This document shows, piece by piece, positions 7,181 through 13,735 of a DNA stretch of 28,220 bases. The stretch's first letter is position 1. Each line of letters begins with the position of its first letter. The DNA comes from JBPCIX01 sp051005875 (GTDB lineage Bacteria; Actinomycetota; CADDZG01; JAHWKV01), in the NCBI GenBank assembly GCA_051005875.1, contig JBPCIX010000041.1, positions 1-28,220 on the forward strand. Reading direction: 5' to 3'. A program made the translations under genes and the position numbers. The notes beneath the pieces are model-generated. The model was given only the letters and a program-made list of their open reading frames with translations. It was not told the DNA's origin and made no database searches.

Positions 7181-9466
7181 CTAAGGCTCTCGGCCAGTTC
7201 GGGAGGACTCCAAAGCCATTTCTTGTATCTTCGACGAGACGATTATTGTCCACGGAGCGGCCACGGCCAGCATCATCCCTGCTACGGCAATTCCTGAGTC
7301 GTTTACGAGCGAGCCAATCAGCCCTGCGACTAACACCGCCTGAGCGCCGGCCTTCAAACCGCGGCGATTTTCAAGCTGGGTCCTGAGCGGATAAGGCGAC
7401 CGCCGATCTAGGTAAACAAGGACGACGGCGGCGGCCAGCGCAGGCAGCGTCCAATAGGTCCCAGCGGCAAGGCCGGCCGCCAGCGTAACTCTTCTTTTGA
7501 GGATAAAGAAAATCCGGCCGGGGTCGTTTGACCCTATGGACAAAAAATCACCTAGGTGGGTACGAAAAGCCGGAGGTCTGGCTAGATCGAAAAGCCCAAA
7601 AATCAGAACCGCTCCCATGGCGGCCGCAGCAATGACCAACACGGTCTGCGCGATGCGTATTTTCGATTTGGGCTTGGCCCGCTTCGTCAGCGCGAGAGCG
7701 AAGCAAGCTCCTGCGGGCACCAACGCCAGGGTTCCTCCCACATCATTACCCAGTTGAGGATGCCCGTCGGCTACGACCGCGGCGGCGATGATGGCGAACG
7801 CCAGCCACTTGCCGCGCCCCGGAGAAAGGTCACTGACCATTCCGGCAACGAGCAGCGCCGATGCCGCGATAATAGCAAAGCCCAGATTGCCGATCCCAAA
7901 GAATCGACCGGCTACTATCGACGAGTAACCAAGCGTTGAATCCAATTGCGACTGCCCTCCGGCGGCTAAGTCCGCAACAAAAAAGGCTAAAGTTCCGGAC
8001 AAGATGGCCAGGGAAGCCCCAAGAGGCGAGCGTTTGCCGCATGCTGAAGCCACCAGGGCCAGTAACAGACTCCCCGCCGCAATGCTAATGCCCGCAACCC
8101 ACGGTCCGGCTCGCCACACGTAGCCCCCGGAAATAAAGGATGCCAGTGGAAACGCCAGGCCCGAAAGGACCAAGACAATCATCAAGCGGGATAACGGCGC
8201 CGACCGCAGTTTCATCAAGGCTGCTATGTAAATCAGCAGATGAATTCCCAGGATGATGATGGTGATCGGGGCTCGCGAGCGATCATGACTGGTCGCCCGT
8301 TGGTTCATGTCCGTCAGTTTGCCGACCGGGTCATACGAGGCCACCTGCGAGGCCACCAATCGAACCGGCCTCCCCTCGGCGAAACGCTCTCCCCCGGCGC
8401 CCAGGAAGTTTGCGATGGTGGCGGTCAAGTCGGGCATTGATACAAGTCCGGCGCGGCGCGTCGAGGCGGATGTCAGCAATCCCCGCTGAATACCGGGGCC
8501 GGCAACCATTACCGGCCTCAGCTCACCACGCGCCAAAGGGCCGCCCGGGGTTGTGGGGGCCACTACAATGACAAGCGTTGAGCGCACATCGATTTGAGCA
8601 AGCAGGCGCCCTGCAAGGCCGCCGGCAAGTCTGAGCCCCGCTTTTCTCGCGCCCGCCCTTTGCTCAGGCGGCAGTTTCAGAGAATCGGCGTCGGCTCTGG
8701 CGGTGTCTCCGGTTTCCACAATTACCAGATCGGATTCGGCCCAGACTTTGGTGAATGCGGCCGTCAATTGTTCAGGTGAGGTCGCTAAGCCGAAAGAAGC
8801 CGAAGGATCGGACCGAAGTAACCCGCGGCTAACATCACCGGCGCCCACCTGCCCGCCGGCGTCCATTGCGGCCAAGGCGGCCTCGCGATGGATGCCGTTA
8901 TCGGCCCCCTTGGTGGGATCATTTGGATATGGGGACCGAAGGGCGGACGGCAGGGGACCCAGGGCCCGGTCGGCGTTGCCCAATACCGCAGTCGCTTTGC
9001 CTGCCCTGGCAAGCTCCCTGCCTAGGAGGCCAGGTGTCGCTGGGAAACTCCCCGGGGTGTTGCGCCTCAGTGCGACTGCGACTGTACCTGCCGGCGGCCG
9101 CCCGTTCAGGCGTTCGAACAGTTCCGATGCCGGCGCTCCTCGGACCTTTTCGTCGTTGTTGAACGCCCAGGCCGCCTGGGGGTCGAGTTGGCTCTTTTGC
9201 CCGGCGCCAAGGGTTCCGTAACCGTCTACGAGACGGTTGCCGACTTGAACTGCAACATTGCCGGCGGCGCCGGTGGCCAACAAACGTTTGAATACGGGCA
9301 TGTCTGCCGCCTCAATGTCCTCCCAGCTAACCCCCGGTATGCCGACAACCAGGACTTGTCGCCTTGGAGGCGGGCCTCCAAGTGCGTTACCGGCAATAGG
9401 GGAGCATCCTGAGAGCGCCAGCAGGCCCATGAGCCCACAGGAGACAAGTAACGTGCTCCGGTTCAT
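7181..9466 (-). CDS. Lipoprotein/multipass membrane protein with degenerate alkaline-phosphatase-like domain
   Basis: I do not recognise a named gene. The N-terminus is a lipoprotein signal peptide with lipobox ALSGC. Residues about 35-380 resemble the extracellular fold of the alkaline phosphatase/sulfatase superfamily (VLVVGIPGVSWEDIE, a DLVIVETGD segment, and a late MPDLTATIANFLGAGG that mimics the family's 'DxxPTxLxLxG' element), but the expected metal-binding Asp after VVG and the SDHG motif are replaced (VGIPG, APTTPGG), so catalysis is doubtful. Residues about 395-750 contain roughly ten hydrophobic segments. Length with the ATG at 9466 is 761; a GTG at 9472 is the alternative. It converges with the L,D-transpeptidase gene and may act in envelope assembly, but this is context only. 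Confidence 0.75.
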   Translation of the reverse strand: MNRSTLLVSCGLMGLLALSGCSPIAGNALGGPPPRRQVLVVGIPGVSWEDIEAADMPVFKRLLATGAAGNVAVQVGNRLVDGYGTLGAGQKSQLDPQAAWAFNNDEKVRGAPASELFERLNGRPPAGTVAVALRRNTPGSFPATPGLLGRELARAGKATAVLGNADRALGPLPSALRSPYPNDPTKGADNGIHREAALAAMDAGGQVGAGDVSRGLLRSDPSASFGLATSPEQLTAAFTKVWAESDLVIVETGDTARADADSLKLPPEQRAGARKAGLRLAGGLAGRLLAQIDVRSTLVIVVAPTTPGGPLARGELRPVMVAGPGIQRGLLTSASTRRAGLVSMPDLTATIANFLGAGGERFAEGRPVRLVASQVASYDPVGKLTDMNQRATSHDRSRAPITIIILGIHLLIYIAALMKLRSAPLSRLMIVLVLSGLAFPLASFISGGYVWRAGPWVAGISIAAGSLLLALVASACGKRSPLGASLAILSGTLAFFVADLAAGGQSQLDSTLGYSSIVAGRFFGIGNLGFAIIAASALLVAGMVSDLSPGRGKWLAFAIIAAAVVADGHPQLGNDVGGTLALVPAGACFALALTKRAKPKSKIRIAQTVLVIAAAAMGAVLIFGLFDLARPPAFRTHLGDFLSIGSNDPGRIFFILKRRVTLAAGLAAGTYWTLPALAAAVVLVYLDRRSPYPLRTQLENRRGLKAGAQAVLVAGLIGSLVNDSGIAVAGMMLAVAAPWTIIVSSKIQEMALESSRTGREP

Positions 9467-9542
9467 GACCACCCGCCAAGCCTATTGGAAAGAGCCCAAC
9501 GAGTGGCGCTCTCATATTTTTTCGCGCTCTGCAAAGTTTTTC

Positions 9543-9572
9543 TTGCCTCCGCCCACAGCCCCGTGTTAAGAT
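9543..9572 (+). promoter_or_regulatory. Candidate sigma-70-type promoter for the small RNA unit
   Basis: TTGCCT at 9543-9548 and TAAGAT at 9567-9572 are separated by 18 bases, close to the vegetative consensus. Transcription would begin near 9579, exactly where the hairpin of the putative small RNA begins. The call rests on spacing and similarity only. Confidence 0.5.
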
Positions 9573-9578
9573 AGTTAA

Positions 9579-9660
9579 GTTCCGCAGAAGTGAGTAGGGG
9601 TGACCCGGAAGCTACTGCGGAACACTTTTTTTTGGCCCCACACACGTGGGGCCCTTTTTT
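9579..9660 (+). ncRNA. Candidate small structured RNA of unknown family
   Basis: The segment has a plausible promoter 7 bases upstream, a structured body and two T-runs. GTTCCGC (9579-9585) pairs with GCGGAAC (9617-9623); above it AGTAG pairs with CTACT; the tip is GGG-GTGA-CCC, a GNRA tetraloop. A 7-base 5' bulge (AGAAGTG) and a 5-base 3' bulge (GGAAG) interrupt the stem. Eight Ts follow at 9626-9633, then a strong terminator. Predicted transcript length is about 55 or 80 bases. It does not match SRP RNA, 6S RNA, or a riboswitch I can recall. It lies in the 347-bp space between the divergent lipoprotein and DUF3499 genes, so it may be a stand-alone RNA or an attenuated leader. Confidence 0.55.
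9634..9660 (+). terminator. Rho-independent terminator
   Basis: GGCCCCAC (9634-9641) and GTGGGGCC (9646-9653) form a perfect 8-bp GC-rich stem with an ACAC loop, followed by C and six Ts (9655-9660). This is the clearest intrinsic terminator in the window. It faces the plus strand, so it ends the small RNA rather than the minus-strand lipoprotein gene, which starts upstream. Bases 9661-9813, between it and DUF3499, hold no gene that I can see. Confidence 0.85.
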
Positions 9661-9813
9661 ATGCCCTGATTCACCTGCCGCTGGCCACGGATGAACTACA
9701 AAATCTTCTTAGGTAACGCCGAAACGTGGGTAAGAATAGGTTAGTGAGATTGTGCAAAAGAAATTGAGGGAAAGATGCTTGATAATTACACGCCGGTAAT
9801 TTAGTCTGCACTC

Positions 9814-10185
9814 ATGGGTGAATTGTTCGAGGGACCCGGGTTTCGAACTTGTTCGCGATCGGCTTGCAGGTGGCCGGCCGTAACGACTCTCTCGTTTGAC
9901 TACGCTGGTAAGCGTGTCTGGCTCGACGACCTTAAGCCTGGTCCCGACCCTGCCACTTACGATCTTTGTTCGGTTCACGCCGAGCGCTTTCAACCTCCCA
10001 CGAGGTGGAAATTCGATGACCGCCGTCCGGTGCGCGAGGCGCATTCAGATATCCCATCTTCCGAGTCTGCCCAAAATGAGGGAAACGAGGCAAACGAGAA
10101 GGTAGAAAGGCTCCACTCAGCTTCCGGATCCGAGGCGCGACCAGCCGCCTTGTCGTCCAGGCAAGCCGGCCGCCCAAGCTCTTAG
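9814..10185 (+). CDS. DUF3499 family protein (actinobacterial, putative zinc-binding)
   Basis: A 123-residue protein of unknown function from a family essentially limited to Actinomycetota. The conserved part is residues about 9-70: RTCSRSACRWPAVTTLSFDYAGKRVWL and then YDLCSVHAERFQPPTRW. Two cysteines near the start and CxxH in DLCSVHAER look like a zinc-binding set. The remaining 50 residues are polar and low in complexity, probably disordered. In mycobacteria the DUF3499 gene sits between whiB2 and manB (Rv3260c-Rv3257c); here it is in the same neighbourhood, with a DUF6788 gene added. The ATG at 9814 has only a weak upstream purine tract, so a leaderless or later start is possible. The TAG stop is embedded in a hairpin repeat. 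Confidence 0.82.
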   Translation: MGELFEGPGFRTCSRSACRWPAVTTLSFDYAGKRVWLDDLKPGPDPATYDLCSVHAERFQPPTRWKFDDRRPVREAHSDIPSSESAQNEGNEANEKVERLHSASGSEARPAALSSRQAGRPSS

Positions 10186-10199
10186 TGCCAGGGCACTAA
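10182..10199. repeat. Short intergenic hairpin repeat, copy 2
   Basis: TTAGTGCC and GGCACTAA form a perfect 8-bp inverted repeat separated by AG. It overlaps the stop codon of the DUF3499 gene (10183-10185). The core, TTAGTG followed by CAGGGCACTA, resembles the copies at 7143 and 10628. A few A and C bases follow instead of a T-run, so termination is uncertain. Confidence 0.55.
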
Positions 10200-10306
10200 A
10201 CACCCCCCCAAAACGCGCCGAGTTCCAACACCAAAAGCCATCCCTTAAATTACAGGTTCTTTCTTAGGTAATATCATTTGGTAAGACGACTTGAAGGGCT
10301 GACCTG

Positions 10307-10609
10307 ATGGCAATTGAGCGGGAATTGTTTGCGAGCGTGCGAGGTCTGGATGAATACGACCTCCGCCGGATGGCAATATTCGTGAAGGGGTTGCTGTTGC
10401 AGCGCGGGGCGCTCGGGCAGGAGCATGGCGCCGACAGCGGGGACAGGCCGGGGAAGGTCAGCTACCGCCTTGAGAACATCAATTGCGGCAAGATTGGATG
10501 CAAGACGTGTCCACACGGTCCCTATTGGTACGCCTATTGGCGGGCGAACGGCCGGCTTCGCTCGCGCTACATAGGCAAAAAACTGCCCGAGGGTGTTACG
10601 GCTGATTAG
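10307..10609 (+). CDS. DUF6788-like small Cys-containing protein
   Basis: A 100-residue protein with the motif YRLENINCGKIGCKTCPHGPYWYAYWRANGRLRSRYIGK near its C-terminus (about residues 52-92). This CGKxxCxxCxxGPYWYxYWRxxGRxRSxYIGK pattern is typical of DUF6788 proteins, which are scattered in bacteria, archaea and phages. Three cysteines spaced C-x4-C-x2-C could bind metal, and the basic YWR/RSRYIGK end suggests nucleic-acid contact; both are inference, and function is unknown. The ATG at 10307 has GAAGGG 8-13 bases upstream. The N-terminal half is helical and lacks known motifs. It lies between DUF3499 and the convergent whiB, in a place where the related mycobacterial cluster has no such gene as far as I recall, so it may be an insertion. 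Confidence 0.75.
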   Translation: MAIERELFASVRGLDEYDLRRMAIFVKGLLLQRGALGQEHGADSGDRPGKVSYRLENINCGKIGCKTCPHGPYWYAYWRANGRLRSRYIGKKLPEGVTAD

Positions 10610-10627
10610 AAATGCAGGGCGAGCGCC

Positions 10628-10646
10628 CTAGTGGTCAGGGCTCTAG
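10628..10646. repeat. Short intergenic hairpin repeat, copy 3
   Basis: CTAGTGGTCAGGGCTCTAG differs from copy 1 at two positions. GCCCT at 10625-10629 also pairs with AGGGC at 10637-10641. The end of the repeat contains the stop codon of the minus-strand whiB gene, so as in copy 2 the repeat carries a stop codon. It lies between two convergent genes. Confidence 0.5.
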
Positions 10647-10975
10647 CTGGCTCGGCGTCGGAGCAGGGCTTTACGCTCCAATTCGGCCAGTCCGCCCCAG
10701 ATCCCGTAGGCCTCGCGAGCCTCGAGGGCGTATTCCAAGCAGTCGTGCTTAACGGGGCAGGTGTGACAAATAACCTTGGCGGCGTCCTCGCGGTCACGCT
10801 TTTCCTTTACCGATTCCGGGTTTTCGGGACCGAAAAACAAGATTGGGTCCATGCCTTTGCAAGCCGCGCGGTCTTGCCAGCGGGCCTCCGCTTCAAGCGA
10901 GGCTAGCTTCGAGGCTACTGCCCGGGTGGTCTTGTTTGTCTTCTTAGAGCCTGCGGGGTGTTCTTCAGTTTCCAT
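10643..10975 (-). CDS. whiB: WhiB-family iron-sulfur transcriptional regulator (WhiB2-like by context)
   Basis: Wbl proteins bind a [4Fe-4S] cluster, sense redox or nitric oxide and act with the primary sigma factor; WhiB2/WhmD/WhiB controls septation and cell division. The 110-residue protein shows the four cluster cysteines: C39 in RAACKGMD and the CxxCxxxxxC set in VICHTCPVKHDCLEYA, followed by the beta-turn GIWGG and a basic C-terminal tail (ERKALLRRRAS). Only actinobacteria and their phages carry this family, so it fixes the phylum. It is divergent from phosphomannomutase and near DUF3499, the arrangement seen for whiB2 in mycobacteria, which supports the WhiB2 assignment by position. 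AGGA lies 7 bases before the ATG. Confidence 0.93.
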   Translation of the reverse strand: METEEHPAGSKKTNKTTRAVASKLASLEAEARWQDRAACKGMDPILFFGPENPESVKEKRDREDAAKVICHTCPVKHDCLEYALEAREAYGIWGGLAELERKALLRRRAS

Positions 10976-10985
10976 AATAATTCCT

Positions 10986-11015
10986 AAGTTACTCGCACGA
11001 TAGCCCCATAGTCAA
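10986..11015 (-). promoter_or_regulatory. Candidate whiB promoter
   Basis: On the minus strand, TTGACT (11015-11010) and TAACTT (10991-10986) are 18 bases apart, close to a vegetative promoter. The -10 element ends only 10 bases before the whiB ATG at 10975, so if this promoter is used the leader is extremely short or absent. The rest of the 158-bp divergent gap to phosphomannomutase presumably holds the opposite promoter. Confidence 0.45.
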
Positions 11016-11133
11016 TAGAGCAAGCAAAGATATTTGCCTATTTTGCCAAAAGTTCACTGAAAAGGCTGTCAAAAGTTCGATCCGCGGTTCCCGAGCAGCC
11101 CACGCTACCCAATCCCGCAGATAGGATACCGGC

Positions 11134-12465
11134 ATGGATCTCAATGAAATCTTTAAGGCCTACGACGTTAGGGGGCTCTATCCAGATCAATTGAACGAGC
11201 AGATCGCCGCCCGGATAGGCGCTGCGTTTGCCAACTTCTGTGCTTCGAAATCAATATTGGTTGCCCAAGACATGCGAACGTCATCCGGCCCGCTTGCCCA
11301 GGCATTTATTTCGGGGGCAACAAGCCAGGGCGTGAATGTCGTTGACATTGGGCTCGTTTCGACCGACACCCTTTACTTTGCTTCGGGCAAGTACGAAATG
11401 CCGGGGGTAATTTTCACCGCTTCGCATAATCCGGCCCAATACAACGGGATCAAGATGTGCCGCGAGGCAGCCGCACCGATAGGCCAGGACACCGGACTCG
11501 CCGATATTCGCCGTCTGGCGGAGGAGGGATTGCCCGCGGTGGAACCGCCCGGCGAAGTAGCCGGCCAAGATGTGGTCGACGAGTTCGTTGATCACCTGCT
11601 TTCGTTTGTGGACCTATCCAGGCTCAGGCCCTTAAAGGTGGTGGTCGATGCCGCCAACGGTATGGGCGGAAAAATGGTCCCGCCCCTTTTCGAGCGCCTG
11701 CCGTTCGAACTGATTCCGCTTTATTTTGAGCTTGACGGCACTTTTCCGAACCATCCGGCGGACCCAATCCAGATGGAAAATCTGGCCGAGCTTAGAAAAA
11801 CCGTCCTTGCCCAGAAGGCAGATATAGGCATGGCCTTCGACGGCGACGCCGACCGGGTCTTTCTGGTTGACGAAAAGGCCGACCCGGTTTCAGGAAGCCT
11901 CACGGCTGCCCTGGTGACGGCACGCCTGTTGGCCAGGCACCCTGGCGGAGTGGTTGTCCACAACGTCGTTTGCTCGAGGGTGGTGCCCGAGACAATCCTC
12001 GAAAACGGCGGCAAGCCGGTGCGTACAAGAGTGGGTCATTCGTTCATCAAGCAGATAATGGCTGAGACGGGGGCGGTATTCGGCGCCGAGCATTCCGGCC
12101 ACTACTTTTTTCGTGACAATTTTAGGGCCGATTCAGGTTTAATCTGCGCGTTATTCGTGCTTGAGGCGCTCTCAGACGAGGCCCAGCCGCTCAGCCAGGT
12201 CCTTCGAAAATACCGTCGGTATTGGAATTCTGGAGAGATCAACACGGTGGTCCACGACCAGGCTAGTAAACTTAAGCAAGTGGCCGAAATTTACGGCGAT
12301 GGTGAAGTGGACTGGACCGATGGTCTCACTGTGGACTATCCGGACTGGTGGTTCAGCCTCAGGGGGTCGAACACCGAACCTTTGCTTCGATTGAACGTCG
12401 AGGTAAGCGAACCTGAGACCGGGGCGGAAAAAACGAAAAAGCTTCTCGAAACGATTGGCGGTTAA
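11134..12465 (+). CDS. manB: Phosphomannomutase/phosphoglucomutase
   Basis: Interconverts hexose 1- and 6-phosphates, supplying mannose-1-phosphate for GDP-mannose and glucose-1-phosphate for the glgC product. The 443-residue alpha-D-phosphohexomutase shows all four signatures: phosphoserine loop FTASHNPAQYNG (Ser97), the Mg-binding loop FDGDADRVF (about 237-245), the sugar-specificity loop GAEHSGHYFFRD and the phosphate-binding RGSNTEPLLRLN near the C-terminus. The GEHSGH-type loop is typical of dual-specificity PMM/PGM enzymes. The ATG at 11134 is the natural start (MDLNEIFKAYDVRG). It corresponds in position to mycobacterial manB (Rv3257c). The next genes, Trm112-like and SIS isomerase, follow with little or no space, so they are likely one transcript. 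Confidence 0.95.
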   Translation: MDLNEIFKAYDVRGLYPDQLNEQIAARIGAAFANFCASKSILVAQDMRTSSGPLAQAFISGATSQGVNVVDIGLVSTDTLYFASGKYEMPGVIFTASHNPAQYNGIKMCREAAAPIGQDTGLADIRRLAEEGLPAVEPPGEVAGQDVVDEFVDHLLSFVDLSRLRPLKVVVDAANGMGGKMVPPLFERLPFELIPLYFELDGTFPNHPADPIQMENLAELRKTVLAQKADIGMAFDGDADRVFLVDEKADPVSGSLTAALVTARLLARHPGGVVVHNVVCSRVVPETILENGGKPVRTRVGHSFIKQIMAETGAVFGAEHSGHYFFRDNFRADSGLICALFVLEALSDEAQPLSQVLRKYRRYWNSGEINTVVHDQASKLKQVAEIYGDGEVDWTDGLTVDYPDWWFSLRGSNTEPLLRLNVEVSEPETGAEKTKKLLETIGG

Positions 12466-12484
12466 TATGGATTGGCGGTTAATA
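12453..12484 (+). repeat. 17-bp-period tandem duplication at the manB/Trm112 junction
   Basis: GATTGGCGGTTAATA occurs at 12453-12467 and again at 12470-12484. The first copy encodes the last three manB codons and its TAA; the second makes up the spacer before the next start codon. It looks like a recent slippage duplication that created or lengthened the spacer. Confidence 0.8.
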
Positions 12485-12486
12485 AG

Positions 12487-12654
12487 ATGGTAGACAAGCA
12501 ACTGTTAGAGATCCTGCGTTGTCCCAACTGCAAGGGCGCGATCGAGTATCGCGAGAGTGATCAATTGATAGTCTGCACCGGCGAGTGCAGGTTTGAGTAC
12601 CCGGTGGTTGACGACATCCCGCACATGCTTGTTGACGACGCCCGCAAGCCTTGA
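12487..12654 (+). CDS. Trm112-like small zinc-ribbon protein
   Basis: A 55-residue protein: KQLLEILRCPNCKGAIEY, then LIVCTGECRFEYPVVDDIPHML. The CPxC knuckle, the second Cys pair and the YPVxDGIPxML-like ending are those of bacterial Trm112/YcaR proteins. In eukaryotes and archaea Trm112 activates methyltransferases; bacterial members lie next to varied enzymes and their partners are mostly unproven. I chose ATG at 12487; a TTG at 12472 lies inside the duplicated spacer. Its stop overlaps the following start (TTGA), so translation is probably coupled to the isomerase. Such a small protein between phosphomannomutase and the SIS isomerase is common in actinobacteria. Confidence 0.85.
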   Translation: MVDKQLLEILRCPNCKGAIEYRESDQLIVCTGECRFEYPVVDDIPHMLVDDARKP

Positions 12655-13703
12655 TCGATCTGGACGATGTTCCAGCCATCAAGGGCATTGATACCCAAGA
12701 CTTTTTATCTCATTTAGAAAGCTTTCCCGAACAAGTACAATTAGCGCGCCGCATCGGGGAAAAGGTCGAGGGGCTTCCTGCGAGCGACGGCCTAACGTCG
12801 ATCGCTGTGCTGGGTATGGGGGGGTCTGGAATTTCCGGGGATGTTCTTGGAGTCGCCCTTGGCCCTTCGTCGCCCCTTTTCGTCGGCGCTATAAAGGGGT
12901 ATGAGCTGCCTGCTTGGGTAGGGCCGAACACTCTGGTATTCGCGGCGACTTATTCGGGCAAGACTGAAGAGACACTCCAGACTTTCCAGGCCGCCCGTGA
13001 TCGAGGAGCCCGCGTGTTATTCGTTTCAGCTGAGCAAGCCAGGGCGGCGCCGTCATTCGCGGCGGCGGTTGTACCTGGCGGCCTTCAGCCGCGGGCCGCT
13101 CTCGGCTACCTCGCCATCCCCATGCTCGTCATCTGCCAACGGATGGGGCTCGGGAATTTCGAGAACGACCTTGATGAATCCGAAGCGTTGCTTGATCGCC
13201 GCCGCCAAGAATTTCGACGCGAGTCGCCAGCGGCTCAAAATCCGGCGAAGCAACTCGCACAACGCCTCGCCGGGCTCATACCAATCGTCTACGGGGCCGA
13301 GGGAATATCAGAAGTGGCCGCATACCGTTGGAAATGCCAATTCAACGAGTGTGCGAAAACGCCCAGCTATCACAACAGTTTTTCCGAACTCGGCCACAAC
13401 GAGCTGGCAGGCTGGGGCCAGCTGGGGCCGTTGACTCAATCTTGCATGGCTCTTGTGGTCCTTCGCCACCAAGGCGAGGACCCTCGAATTTCGGCGCGCA
13501 TTGAAGCCTCGCTGCCGATGATCGAGGGTCATTTCAAATTCATCCATCAGGTTTCAGCCTCAGGGCAATCTTCGCTCAGCCGCCTGCTTGACCTCATCTA
13601 TCTCGGCGATTTCACGGCTTCCTACCTTGGCCTTGCCCAGGGGGTTGACCCCGGACCAATCGATAAGATTGAGAATCTAAAAATTCAGGTCATTAATAAA
13701 TAG
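12651..13703 (+). CDS. SIS-domain bifunctional phosphoglucose/phosphomannose isomerase-like protein
   Basis: Probably converts glucose-6-phosphate or mannose-6-phosphate to fructose-6-phosphate. Two SIS domains are visible: the first (about 40-165) with VLGMGGSGISGDVLG and AATYSGKTEETLQTF, the second (about 180-340) with the catalytic-region signature CAKTPSYHNSFSELGHNELAGW, which is characteristic of the archaeal-type Pgi/Pmi family. The conserved Glu and His of the NELxGW segment are present. The start is TTG at 12651, overlapping the preceding stop as TTGA. The 350-residue length is normal. The mycobacterial relative (Rv3256c) occupies the same place after manB. The last residues LKIQVINK match a family-like C-terminus. 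Confidence 0.88.
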   Translation: MIDLDDVPAIKGIDTQDFLSHLESFPEQVQLARRIGEKVEGLPASDGLTSIAVLGMGGSGISGDVLGVALGPSSPLFVGAIKGYELPAWVGPNTLVFAATYSGKTEETLQTFQAARDRGARVLFVSAEQARAAPSFAAAVVPGGLQPRAALGYLAIPMLVICQRMGLGNFENDLDESEALLDRRRQEFRRESPAAQNPAKQLAQRLAGLIPIVYGAEGISEVAAYRWKCQFNECAKTPSYHNSFSELGHNELAGWGQLGPLTQSCMALVVLRHQGEDPRISARIEASLPMIEGHFKFIHQVSASGQSSLSRLLDLIYLGDFTASYLGLAQGVDPGPIDKIENLKIQVINK

Positions 13704-13735
13704 GTTTCACCAACCAACGAAGGGAACTCCCAGCA

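Noticed and set aside
9579..9660. Small SRP RNA (4.5S)
   Set aside because: CCGGAAG resembles part of the SRP domain IV, but the symmetric loop and the GGAAG..AGCAG pattern are not present and the tetraloop is GTGA rather than GGAA.
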